Positions 11,204-21,960 of a DNA stretch of 64,000 bases are shown piece after piece. Made by a program: the position numbers and the translations under genes. Source of the stretch: Auriscalpium vulgare (taxonomy: Eukaryota; Basidiomycota; Agaricomycetes; Russulales; Auriscalpiaceae); NCBI GenBank assembly GCA_019915015.1, contig JAHBBC010000004.1, forward strand, positions 2,108,001 to 2,172,000, written 5' to 3'. The notes under the pieces are model-generated. The model made no database searches. It saw nothing but the letters and a program-made list of their open reading frames with translations, and was not told the DNA's origin. Positions within the stretch are counted from its first letter, which is position 1. Each line of letters opens with the position of its first letter.

Positions 11204-12925
11204 ATGAACTTTCTTCGCAGTTTTCTCCCAGAAGCTCCTCGCGCAGTTGAAATGCTCTTCCGAGAGGAAAACCTCCTTCTCACCATCCCTCAGGGGGACG
11301 GTTATTTTCTCACTCGGCCGGGTGCCCTACTCAAGGCCGGCCGCTACAAGGTCATCCGCAAACTTGGAAGAGGAAGCTGCTCAAGCACTTTCCTCGTCGA
11401 AGATCTTGCACCGAAGTATGCCCTTTTGTATCTGGTTCAGCAGTCTTCTGAGCACGATCATTAGGCCTGGGCATAAGTACTCCGCGGTCAAAGTCCTGTC
11501 CGTCTCCGCTACCATCGCTCTCCGGAAGGGCATTATCCGAGAGCTCGACGTTCTCGAAATAGTAAAAGATAGGCCAAAGGGCCCGGACCATCACAATCCG
11601 GCTCTTCCTAAACTCAGCGATCACTTTGCCCTGCAAGGACCTCACGGGGTTCACTACTGCTTCGTGACCCCGACCCTACGCTCGGACGTCCACGCCTTTC
11701 GCGCCACTACCCCGACGGGGAGCCTAAGCGTCTACATCGTCAAGCCCATCATTTACTGGACAATGGATGCCGTCCGGTTTCTACATACTCGCGACATAAT
11801 TCATGCCGGCATGTGGCTCCTTTCCGTTCTCACTCCGACGTCATCTTGGCTGACTGCTGTGTAGATATCAAAGCGGATAATGTTCTATTCGCTGGGCCAG
11901 GGACGTCAGCAATCGAAGAAATCATCGCAAAGGAGCCGCCAGTGATCGACGGCACGTTCGAATTCGAAGGCAAACAATACCCCATAATGCGTTCACAACC
12001 CTTCCCACCCAACATATCATGGAACGTGTCGCCTTTCGATGCGGAGCTCATCAACGCCGTTCTAAGTGACCTTGGTTCAGGTGCGGTGCTCTTAGGTTTT
12101 CGTAAGCAGAACGTTGGTGTGCTCAGTCTTTGAGCGCAGCGCTGTTCTTGAATAAGCCGATGCCTAGCGGCGACATCGGCGCTTTTGCACTACGTGCGCC
12201 AGAGAACCTGATCCGCGCAGAGTGCGGAAAAGCAATCGACATCTGGGCTATCGGCTGCATGGTGCGTACGAGTGCGCGGTCACCTTTCCTCTCTGCGCTC
12301 TCTGCCCGGACCAGCGCTGACGACGTTCTGCAGACGTATGAATTGCTTGCCGGCCAAATTCTCTTTCAACCTACGCCCTCTGATGACCTCACTCCGGACG
12401 AAAGTCTCCTACTCCTTCAGTACGCCCTGACGGGAGAGACTCTGAACAAAGAGCTGGTAGAGCAATCGCGGGTCAGGGAACAGTACTTCGACGACGAAGG
12501 TCAGCTTTGTTTGCTTTGCCGCATCCGACCATGATGTCTGACCTCCATATCGCAAAGGTAACTTGATCAAAGCCAAGACAAACCCTCACCCGTCTCGGAC
12601 CATCAAGTCACTACTGGAACAGAATAGCGAGCTCACTGCAAAGCAGGTTAACGCTGCTTCTCAGTTTATTGGAGACTGCTTGCGGCTGAATCCTGGTGAT
12701 CGGATGACTGTTGATCAGATGGAACTGCACGAGTGGTTGGGGACCGCATTTATGGGATGCGCAGAGGATCATGAGCACGATTAACGATTTTGCTGGCGGG
12801 TCTTATGCTGTTCAATGTCTAGTGCTCCAGTTCTCTATTTCGTGTGCGAATGTGATAGGTGTAATGCGAATATATACTGATTGTTGGCCTAGTGACCGCA
12901 ACTGCGCAACGGGGCCGCGCAAGTG
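11096..12925 (+). repeat. Left arm of long inverted duplication (K3 region)
   Basis: The segment from the promoter block to about 140 bp after the K3 stop recurs inverted at 21835-23680. K3 and K5 have the same length (1581 bp) and differ at only a few codons. Similarity drops in the 3' flank and ends near ggggccgcgc. Confidence 0.8.
11204..12784 (+). CDS. K3: intact SRPK-like protein kinase (428 residues)
   Basis: Exons 11204-11415, 11465-11808, 11865-12080, 12140-12261, 12334-12499 and 12558-12784 sum to 429 codons. In order: FLTRPGALLKAGRYKVIRKL leading to the glycine loop LGRGSCSSTF; SAVKVLS (ATP-binding Lys); IIRELDVLE (C-helix Glu); RDIIHA joined to DIKADNVL (catalytic loop); SDLGSA (metal-binding Asp, the DLG form used by SRPKs instead of DFG); LRAPENL; DIWAIGCM; YELLAGQILF; and CLRLNPGDRMT. 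The GRYKVIRKLG and DLGSA signatures point to the SR-protein-kinase (CMGC) group. The codon for the catalytic-loop Asp is split (G|AT) by a 56-nt intron with a GC donor (gcatgt) and TAG acceptor. Kinase activity is predicted; the substrate is unknown. It converges on F3 and is divergent from F2. Confidence 0.85.
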
Positions 12926-13282
12926 GGTGTACTATGCGCCCATCTAAGCCGCCGATCGTTCGGTGACTGGCGCGATATGACCCAGTGAATGAGCGAAGGG
13001 CCAGGAAATGTGCAGTCAGAGGATCTCCCTACGAGTGTATCGGACAGCATGAGCAACTTTTGATGTGATTGCATGGTGGTAACAGATAAGACACGCGAGC
13101 TTGGAATTGCGAGGATGAATACATGTAAGATGACAGCCCAGGAAGTAAAAGGTACATGAACAAAAGCATGCCAAACCGGATTTGAAGACGACGCATCGTT
13201 CTAACGGAACATACTGTGAACAAATGATATCAGTGCCCGGCGTGCGGTGGAAGGCGTCAGGACACACCACGATCTAGGGCAT
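12785..13282. other. Intergenic region between convergent K3 and F3
   Basis: There is no gene. The kinase 3' motif (one mismatch, gccgatcgttcggtgactggc) is at 12951-12971. The spacer resembles that between K2 and F2. Confidence 0.5.
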
Positions 13283-14690
13283 CTATAGCTCTGTAGCTTT
13301 GTTTGCTGAGCTTCCAGCACTGGCTATGAGGTCGCGAACATAGTCATTCGCGTTGAACGTTATGGTTTCCGTGTCCGTCAGGATGCCGACCATACATAGA
13401 TCCCTCATGCGGGGGTGCCAAGGGTGGAAATTTGTGAGTGTCACAGTGAGATGTGGACGAGGAGTTCCGATCCCGGGCATCTTCATTGCTGCCAGGATAT
13501 CCGCCGCATGGCCAGGCGCGCAGCGCAGGGTGCACAGCTTTGGAAGCACCGCCGGGGGAAGCGTCAGAGGAAGCTCCACGAGGTCTTTGTCGGTGAGATC
13601 GTAAATTTCCATCCCCGCGAACTGACGACAGCTGAAAAACTCGTCGACTTCAAGAAACCGAATATTGGGATGAGCCGCCAGAAACGATGACGCTTCCTCT
13701 GGGTGGCACGCCACGCATTCGAGTTGGACATGCTCCAAGTCGGGCCACCGGCCGCTCAGCACCGATGTCCCGAACAGTGGAGGGGGAGAACCCTCAAGAA
13801 ATGAATTGGGGAAACGGAGCTTCAGCGTCTAATTTGTTCCGTCAGCAAACGGTTCAAATTGTAACAAGAGAATGCCTCGTACCTGGAGTTTCGGGCAGCG
13901 GTCACGCAGCATAACACCGAGAGCCTTTCCGTCGGACGGCAGCCCTTCGAACCCAAACGTCTCCGTTTCGTATTCGAAAAACGTGAGGTTTGACAAGGAG
14001 AAAATCTAATGACATGTTAGATCATGTGAGGGAGATACTGGGATCGGTGGCTCACGTTGGTGCAGTGGAATATTTCCCCGAAGTCCCCTTCTTTGACGGA
14101 CAGCGCCGTCATGCTCGAGCACGATCGCAGCGCCGTCCATATGTCATCTCGATCGTTTTTGGGATCCAAAGGGAATTTGTACACATGAGATTTCCATTTA
14201 AGCGAGAGCAGGCTGCTCATGTTGGTTAATGCAGCTACCATCGGCTTCTCCACGCGTTCCCACATTTTACGGTTGTTGGCGGAGTCATGCCTGGAGCAAT
14301 GCCAGCAGTCCGGACTGGCTTTGCATATCAACGCCGGAAGATGCCATCCACCGCCGGGACAAGGGCTGTCCTGAATGTCGAGGTGGCGGACGTTGCGTGC
14401 AAGTGCGACATCTGCGGCTAATGCTTCCCAGACGCAGAGTGCCATCACCGGGCAACGCAGAGAGCGGAGTTGCGTGTGGCGAGGCGATGCGATTGCCGCA
14501 AAGAGTCGACAAGTCAGTGTAAAGGCCTTGAGGTCGTCTGGGGAGTCTATCCAATCCGTGATTTCGTGGAAAATCTCTGTTGGCATGTTAGCAAGGACGC
14601 GGCCACCAGCCGCTTTCTCTGTTTTTGTGCAGTCAGAGTCGATACTTTGATGCATTATCTGTGCTCACCTGGAGTTTCAACTGCGTTCAT
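13283..14690 (-). CDS. F3: intact F-box protein with leucine-rich C-terminal region (417 residues)
   Basis: Exons 14690-14669, 14618-14056, 14005-13883 and 13828-13283 sum to 418 codons; introns are 50, 50 and 54 nt with GT/AG ends. The 22-nt first exon (MNAVETP) is also visible in F1 and F2, which supports this start over the ATG at 14586 (MPTEIFHE). The F-box spans about residues 18-60 (MPTEIFHEITDWIDSPDDL, LTCRLFAAIASPRHT). Next comes a Cys-containing segment (CKASPDCWHC), then repeated leucine-rich strands (SSLLSLKWKS, CPKLQTLKL, DLEHVQLECV, LPKLCTLRC) as in F-box/LRR proteins. F-box proteins recruit substrates to SCF ubiquitin ligases. The partner kinase K3 converges on it 498 bp away, so a functional link is possible but unproven. 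Confidence 0.85.
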
Positions 14691-15193
14691 TGTCACGGAT
14701 GGTGAAGTTGACAGGGTCGATATTGGATGGCGAAGGTGGGAGACAAACCGAAACGGCAGTCAACGGAGTCGTCGCGGCCGGTCACTTGGATCAGTGATGT
14801 GGGCACGTGCCACCAGCAAACAGTATCAGGCGTCCGACGTCGCGTACACAACCTCCACTGCAGTCTACGGCCAACCCCCGTGCGCCGCATTCGATCCACA
14901 TCATTGTTGTGCTCCTCATTGTAGTACTAATCTTTCAAGTCTTGCGCACTCTTCCCTTCTTTCGCAAGAGTCCTCCCGAGTCCCGGTCACCCTAAGAGTG
15001 AGAGTGTTATTCCCGGAGTATCTTGGCGAGTACCTTGTCAACTCACTCAGTGGTAAACGAATCTAGCAGGCGAACTTCTCGTGGCACACACCGAGTCAAG
15101 GGCCGCTACGCACGTGATATCAGTATGTGGCCCACTTGAATAAAACCTTTGACGGTTGGCCGGGTGGCCCTAGTTTCTTTCTGCCTCTCCGAT
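14691..15193. promoter_or_regulatory. Divergent intergenic region of F3 and K4
   Basis: No gene is seen. The left part matches the F2 upstream region. The right part has the cacgtgatatcagtatgtggcccactt block (15111-15137) shared with K1. Confidence 0.45.
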
Positions 15194-16769
15194 ATGGCCT
15201 TCCTTCGCAAAATCTTCTCGTCGACTCCTCGTGCAGCAGAGGTGGTATTTCCAGAGGAAGATCTTCTCCACAACGTGCCTCAAGGTGACGGGTTCTTTGT
15301 CACAAGGCCAAATGCCCTGCTCAAGGCGGGCCGCTACAAGGTTCTCCGAAAGCTGGGGACGGGACGTTGCTCAAGTACTTTCCTCGTCGAAGACATCTTA
15401 CCAAGGTGTGCCCTTTTGAATTTGGTCAAGAGGTCTTCTGAGCATGCATCAGGGATGACGACAGATACTTGGCGATCAAAGTCCTGTCCGTCTACTGTAC
15501 GGTCGCTCTCGAGAAAGACATCATCCACGAGCTCGAAGCTCTCCAAGCCGTACATGATCTGCCATCTGGAAGTAATAGGCCGCCTCTTCCTATTCTCGAG
15601 GATCACTTTGCACTGCGAGGACCTCACGGGGTTCACTATTGCTTCGTGACCCCGCCTCTACGCTCGGACATCGACGACTATCGCGCCACTGCCCGACTGG
15701 AAGACTCAGTGTCCACATCATCAAACCTATCATTCATTTTGTAGTGGATGCCGTGCAGTTTCTACACGCGCGCGACATAATTCATGCAGGTATGTGGCAC
15801 CCCTCCGTTCTCACTCCCGCGTCATCTTGGCTGACCGCTGCATAGATATCAAGGCAGATAACGTTCTATTCCATGGCCCAACTACGACGGAAATCGAAGA
15901 AATTCTCGCAAAGGAGCCGCCGCTGGTCGACGGCACGTTCAAATTAGAAGGCAAACAATACCCAATAATGCTTTCACAACCATTCCCAGCCAAGCTGCCA
16001 TGGAACTCGTCGCCGTTCGAAGCGGAGACCATCTACGCTGTTTTGAGTGACCTTGGTTCAGGTGCGGTGTTCTTGAGTTTTTCTCTTCAGAAACTCGGTG
16101 TGCTCAAGCTTTGAGTGCAGCGCTGTTCTTGAATAAGCCGATGCCTAGCGGCGATATCGGGGCTTTTGCGCTACGTGCACCAGAGAACGTGATCCGCGCG
16201 GAGTGCGGAAAAGCGATCGACATCTGGGCTATCGGTTGCATGGTGCGTCCGACTGCGCTGTCATTATTCCTGTTTGCGTTCTCTGCGCTGACGACATGCC
16301 TCAGACGTATGAATTGCTCGCCGGCCAAATTCTCTTCCAACTTCCGCCTTCCGACGATCTAACTCCGGACGAAAATTTCCTACTTCTCCAGTATGCCCTG
16401 ACAGGAGAGACGCTGAAGAAAGAGCTTGTCGAGCAATCTCGGGTCAGGGAGCAGTACTTTGACGGCGAAGGTGAGCTTTTTTTCGCTTCGCCACATCCGA
16501 GCACGATGTCTGATCGTCATCGCAAAGGTAACTTGATCAAAGCAAACCGTCACCCGTCTCGGACCATCAAGTCACTGTTGGAACAGAATAGTGAGCTCAC
16601 CGCGAAGCAGGTCGACGCTGCTTCCCAATTCATTGGAGACTGCTTGCGGCTCAACCCTGGAGATCGGATGAGTGCCTATGAATTAGCAGGCCACTTGTGG
16701 TTGCAGACCGCGTTTATGGGATGCGCAGATGAGGATGACGCAGATGAGGATGAGGATGAGGACCATTGA
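15194..16769 (+). pseudogene. K4: SRPK-like protein kinase, single-frameshift copy without F-box partner
   Basis: Start MAFLRKIFSSTPRAAEV resembles K1. The glycine loop LGTGRCSSTF, YLAIKVLS and the C-helix Glu (IIHELEAL) are present. One base is missing at about 15692 (gcccgac for gccccgac), shifting the frame before LSVHIIKPII. The catalytic-loop exon (DIKADNVLF), DLGS, LRAPENV, DIWAIGCM and YELLAGQILF follow in frame with each other. K4 is the only copy whose catalytic-loop intron has a normal GT donor (gtatgt). Exon 6 lacks two residues found in the other copies and ends in a short acidic repeat (DEDDADEDEDEDH). No F-box gene follows; a dispersed repeat does. Confidence 0.8.
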
Positions 16770-16959
16770 CGATGTCGCTGGCTAGGCATGTGCTATGTCT
16801 CCAATGCTACAGTTCTGTGATTGTTTGTATGTGAATGTAATCTATGTAACCAATGCGACTATACTGATTGTTGGCCGAGTGACCGCGCAACCGCTGCGCA
16901 GTGGGTTTACTCTATTGCGCGCCCGTCTGAGTCGCCGATCGCTCGGTGACTGGCGCGAG

Positions 16960-17420
16960 GTAACAGTCCGCTGGGTCGAGGGCGCTCCTTGGTGAGGAGC
17001 CATGATCATCATTGGGAGTACTGCCCGTTGCCCGTTGCCTGCTCTGTCGACGGGCGAAGTGGATTTCAGCGAGGGGAGAATACTAGAGGTGACTCGACGA
17101 CTAGGGCAACGGATCATAGCTGCGCACGGACCACACGGAAGCAAATGACCCAGCCTGACGGAGAATTAATTGTGGGCGTCATGGACGTTGTGGACAGCAG
17201 CGGTGGACTGGCGTTGGGCGTCTTCGCCGCCTGCATGATCCGAACACCGTGTAGAGTAGGGATCATTTCTATTCAATGTGAGGGCTGGCATCATTGCTTG
17301 CTCACGCAATGCATCGATGTTGCCTTGTCGGACCACTGCCACGCAGAAACTTGTACATACTCATTTCGACACCTTGGTGCCTGACTCTTCCTCCCATTGC
17401 GCAGCGTACTTTCCTCAACT
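16960..17420. repeat. Dispersed repeat, copy 1
   Basis: This stretch matches 43320-43865 at high identity with small indels (for example gggcaacggatcatagctgcgcacgg and tggacgttgtggacagcagcgg). It begins where the K4 3' motif (16934-16954) ends. No protein is supported. The second copy lies beside the LINE insertion, next to a minus-strand ORF start, so the repeat may be a duplicated promoter and 5' gene segment. Confidence 0.7.
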
Positions 17421-17606
17421 CACTCGTTTTGCTCAGTGTCATTCTCTCGCCGGATGGGATGGGCAGCATAGCCGCTGGCTTCGTATTAGGTCACTCGGAG
17501 TTCACAGGACTCTGAGTGAGCCAGCAGTCGAGCGACTCGAATCAAGAGTCCACTCACTTCAAGTTCGACCACCACGAAGACCCTTTGCGCTAGTCGTACT
17601 CAAATT

Positions 17607-19572
17607 ATGGGAACCAGAGGCCCGACGCACACAGAGCTCATGGAATCGGAGGCTGAGTGGATAGTGCGTTCATTTCTCACTGGACCAATGCCCCAACTCA
17701 CACGAACCTACATCTATCCCCCATCTTCACTCGTCAACCCAACAAAACCCACCTCAATTCATGCAACTAAGTACGCATTCCGCATCCAAGAGGATCCCGT
17801 GAACGTTGATCATCCGAATGGCGACGCCGTTGTGCCCCCGTATGTGTTCCCCACCCTGCCTAAGCAGACGCCTGCCGGGGCCCCGCATTGTCAACCCCGG
17901 CACCCCAGATCAGTCAACGAGCCCCTGGCACGCCGTACGAAGCGTCGATTCGGCGGATACCTGCACGTACATACCCTTTGCAGCCTCTTCGCGTCGCTGT
18001 GATGGTTTCTCTTCGGTTTTGACACCGGTATGTTTTGTTTTCAGAGAAAGGGATTAGATAAATATTGATTCCAGGGCACACGCGCTAGGATCCATTGGCC
18101 TCGTCATCGTCATGCCCGCCTTTGTCTCGCAGTTCCACCTGCACTCGCCGGTTTTGCAAGGTCTCGTTGTCTCGACCATCCTCCTCACCGCCTCTCTGGC
18201 CTCCCTCTTCGCCGGTCCACCGTCACGGTGTACACCTTAGAGAACGCGCTGACGCAGTACCGCGGGCGGCTGTCATGCATCACGCAGCTGTACATCTCCC
18301 TCGGGCTCGCGGGAGGGTACTTCACGTCGAACGGTACTATCAATCTTTCGCCGTCGTCGCTTTCGTGGCGTCTGCTTTTCGTGGTGTAGGCCCTCGTCGC
18401 GGCGACGTTTGCTGTTGGGTCGCTGGCCCTTCCACACTCCCCGCGCTGGCTGCAGCACGTCGGGCGCACGGAGGACGCCGCGCGTGCCTGGGCACGGCTC
18501 GGATTCACGGCGGCGGATGCGGAGAAGGAGCAGGAGGTCGTGCAGCGGGTGGAGGCGCAGGCGGACGTGGACGCACAGGATGCAGGCGTGCGGCCGGAGG
18601 AGGCGCGCGCCGCCGAGAAGTGGGCGACGTGGATCGCCCTGTGGGACAAGGGCGTGCGAAGACGGACTGTCCTTGGCATATTCATAATGGCGATGCACCA
18701 AGTGAGCTTTGTGCCCTCTGGATCAAGGCTACGCTGGATGCTGACGCACTTCTGTCTGCAAAGGCTTGTGGTATCAACGGCGTGCTTTATGTGCGTGTTT
18801 CGGACTCATTTTCTTGCACTTTGCTAATGTCGCGATAGTATGCGCCTGTTATTTTCTCCCAAGCCAGTCTATCATCCAAGACTTCCGCATTCCTTGCTTC
18901 CGGCGTATCAGGTCTGCTCACTATCGTTTGCGTCTTAGTCACCCAGATCTTTACCGACCGCTGTGCGTGCTGTCTCTCCTCCTCCTCCTCCTCACACTTT
19001 GACCTCCGAACGCAGGGGGACGCCGCACCTCAATGATTCGCGGCGGCAGCGTCATCGCCGCAACGATGCTACTCATTGGCACGATCTACGCATCCGGCGC
19101 GTCCGCCACGCCCGCAGGGCGCTGGACGGTCATCGCGCTGATCTACATCTTCCTTGTCGCGTTCCATATGAGCTGGGCGGTCGTGAACCGCATTTACTGC
19201 TCAGAGATCCAGCCGATGCGCACGCGCGCCGCCGCGACGAGCCTCGGGCAGTGTGCGAATGGGGTGCGTGTCCTTCTCTCCCTCTCCACCTCTGACCTGA
19301 GAGCTGACCGGCGCGCGCAGGCAGTGAACTGGATCATCGCGTTCTCGACGCCGCTGTTCCTGTCAAAGTCGTCGTCGGGCCCGTACTTTTTGTTCGGCAC
19401 GTGCTCGCTGATCACCGTCGTCGTGTGCGTACTCTTCCAGACAGAGAGCCGCGGCGTGTCGCTGGAGGGTCTCGATGCGATTTTCGAGGTCAGCCCGTGG
19501 CGCAAGTTCTTGGCGCGCAGGGCTCGCCGGGCGCATGAGGAGGCATATGTGATGCGTGCACAGGGGATCTGA
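17607..19572 (+). pseudogene. MFS sugar transporter, degenerate full-length copy
   Basis: Exons with standard introns can be followed: YLHVHTLCSLFASL then WFLFGFDTG (TM1), SIGLVIVMPAFVSQF and GLVVSTILLTASLASLFAG; RGRLSCITQLYISLGLAGGY; PHSPRWLQHVGR; MHQ joined to ACGINGVLYYAPVIF; FTDR joined to WGRRTSMIRGGS; SWAVVNRIYCSEIQP; and the final exon from about 19321. These are sugar-porter landmarks (PxSPRxL, GINxxxYYAP, DRxGRR). Defects: TGA at 18000-18002 inside TM1, TAG at 18386-18388 (in LLFVV-stop-ALVAATF), and loss of about 70 codons with a frameshift near 18215-18235, removing TM3-TM4. The 5' start (17607) is uncertain. Confidence 0.8.
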
Positions 19573-20439
19573 CAACCGGCGTCGTCGGAGTTTTCGACTC
19601 GCCATCTGACAACAGTATGTGTGGGCGTGTAAGTCTCCTTGTCCGCTACGAATGCCACGAGGCTGTCGCACTCTCTCGTAACTATTATCTAGGCATTATG
19701 TCTCGGAGTGCCCCGTCGGGCAGTCCCTGCCGTTGTTCCATTCTGCAAGAGCTACGTTGTCGTGGCATAGCCTCTTGATACCTGTTCAGCTAGGAAAGTT
19801 GCGGAATTTTATGGGAAAATTGCGTCCAGAAGTAAGCTCTGCGTCTCTCTCAGCCTTCAGGTCGCGAATTAACCCTCCAGTATACTTGAGCTCTGCAGGT
19901 CCGCTCGCGCTCCTGAGTATGCTTGAGGGTGCGATTCTTATCTATGAGTCATGAGATGTCGTGATAAATGGATTTCATGCTCCGAGGTCTCCTTGATGAA
20001 CTTTCGGCAGCCCTACGCGATCCTTCTAATTTATTCAGAACAATGAATGCACAGCTCCTTCTTGTTCCCAGACGAGTCACGGGTGGCGCGAGTGAGGTAC
20101 CACTGACACTTCACAGATACTAGGGCCATTATCCATGGTACGTTCCCGGGCCTGGCTGATGGACAGGCAATGTATTGCTCTTTGAGCCCGGCTTCACTAA
20201 AAATGTGACAGACTACAGAATTCGAAGCTGAAGACTGCGTGCACACTCCTCCGTCGAACTTTGCGGAGAACCATTGATGACGTACATTGCTCATGAAACG
20301 CCGGCTACAGGGTATTCTAAGCGCTGAGAGCCCCTCTTGTTCGGACAGTGTAAGCGGTGGGCGCCGGGGCTCTGTTGCTTCCAAGCAAGAATGATGGAGA
20401 TCTCTGGCTGGATCCCGTGTAGTTAGGTCCTGCCGGTGA
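19573..20439. other. Intergenic region, nothing recognised
   Basis: This 867-bp stretch has only short, non-conserved ORFs. It separates the transporter pseudogene from truncated F4. The F-box gene homology begins abruptly at about 20440. Confidence 0.4.
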
Positions 20440-21649
20440 GTCTTCGCAGCAATCGCCTCGCCTCGCCACACGCACCTGCGCTCACTGCGTTGCCCGCTGG
20501 ATGCACTCTGCGTCTGGGAAGCATTAGCCGCAGATGCAGCGCTTGCGCGCAACGTCCACCACATCGACATTCAGGACGGCCCTACCCCCCGCGGTGGATG
20601 GAATCTTCCGTCGTCGTCCTCGCATCGCTCCAGACATGACTATGCCCTCGACCACGATATGTGGGAACGCGTGGAGAAGCCAGCATTGACCAACACGAGC
20701 AGCCTGCTCTCGTTCAAATGGAAGTCTGAACGGTACAGATTCGATCCCGCAAACGATGGCGATGACATGTGGACGGCGCTGCGATCGTGCCGGAGCATGA
20801 CGGTGTTGTCTGTCGAGGAAGGGGACTTTGGGGTGATATTTAACCACACCAATGTGAGCGATCGAGCCTAGTATCGCCCTCGCATATTCTAACATGTCTT
20901 CAGATTTTCTCCTTGTCAAACCTCACGTTCCTAGAATACGAGACGGAGGCATGTGGGTTCGGAGCGCTACCGTCTGATGGAGAGGCTCTCGGTATCATGC
21001 TACGTGAGCGATGCCCGAAACTCCAGGTACGAGGCATTCTTTTGTTACGATCTAAACCGTTGGCCAATCACAATCAAGTCAGACGCTGAAGCTCTGTTTC
21101 CCCGACCCATTTCCGGAGGGTTTTCTCCCTCCACTTTTCGGGACATCGGTGTTGAGCAGCCGGTGGCCGGACTTGGAGCACGTCAGACTTCAATGCGTGG
21201 CATGCCACCCCGAGGAAGCGTCATCGTTCTTGGTGGCTCATCCCAATATCCGGTCTCTTGAAGTCGACGAGTTTTTCAGCTGTCGTCAGCTTGCGGGGAT
21301 GGACGTTTTCACCATCACCTACAAAGATATTGTGGAACTTCCCCTGACGCTTCCCCCGGCGGTGCTCCCCAATCTGCACACTCTGCGCTGTGCGCCTGGC
21401 CATGCGGCGGATATACTGGCGTCAATGAAGGCGCCTGGGATGGGAACTCCTCGTCCCCATCTCACTGTGACACTAACAACTGACAGTGATTGGGTCCCGC
21501 GCATCCGGGGGGATCACCCACGCTTGAGGGATTTATGCATGGTTGGCGTCCTGACGGACGCGGAAGCCATAACGTTCGACGCGAGTGAGCTCGCTCGCGG
21601 CCTCATCGCTAGTGCTGGACGTTCAGCAGACCAGGGTACGGAGCTTTAG
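20440..21649 (+). pseudogene. F4: F-box gene copy lacking its F-box (5' truncated)
   Basis: Homology to F3 begins at VFAAIASPRHTHLRS, so the 22-nt first exon, intron 1 and the F-box itself are gone. The remainder reads cleanly: exon to HTN near 20850, intron, the short exon IFSLSNLTFLEYETE to ERCPKLQ, intron, and a last exon from TLKLCFPDP to TAG 21647-21649. The last exon has an insertion (TDSDWVPRIRGDHP) not present in F1-F3. It faces K5 tail to tail, so the unit order is kept but inverted. No promoter or start codon of its own is evident. Confidence 0.75.
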
Positions 21650-21960
21650 CTGCGCTAGATTAGAGAGTGTCCTGATCTCTTCCACCGCACGCTTTGCACT
21701 GAAGTTCTCAGCTCGTAGCCTTTCCTTGACAAAGATGTGTTCCTTTGGCATAGAGATACTGTTGTCCTTGTACTCTATATTTCCCATGCCGCTTTGCCAT
21801 CCTACGTTTTATATATTATCACCCTGCGCGGCCCCTTTGCGGGGTTGCGGTCACTAGGTCAACAGTCAGTATGTATTCGCTTTACACCTATCGCATTCGC
21901 ACATGAAATACAGATACGGAGAACTAGAGATTGAACAGCATAGACCCGCCAGCAAAATCG
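21650..21960. other. Intergenic region between convergent F4 and K5
   Basis: There is no gene. From about 21835 it matches the K3 3' flank (inverted). The kinase 3' motif is absent because the similarity ends before it. Confidence 0.45.

Noticed and set aside
18340..18390. Reading TAG 18386-18388 as the acceptor of an intron starting at 18331
   Set aside because: The segment encodes INLSPSSLSWRLLF, a conserved transporter stretch, so it is exon sequence with a nonsense change.
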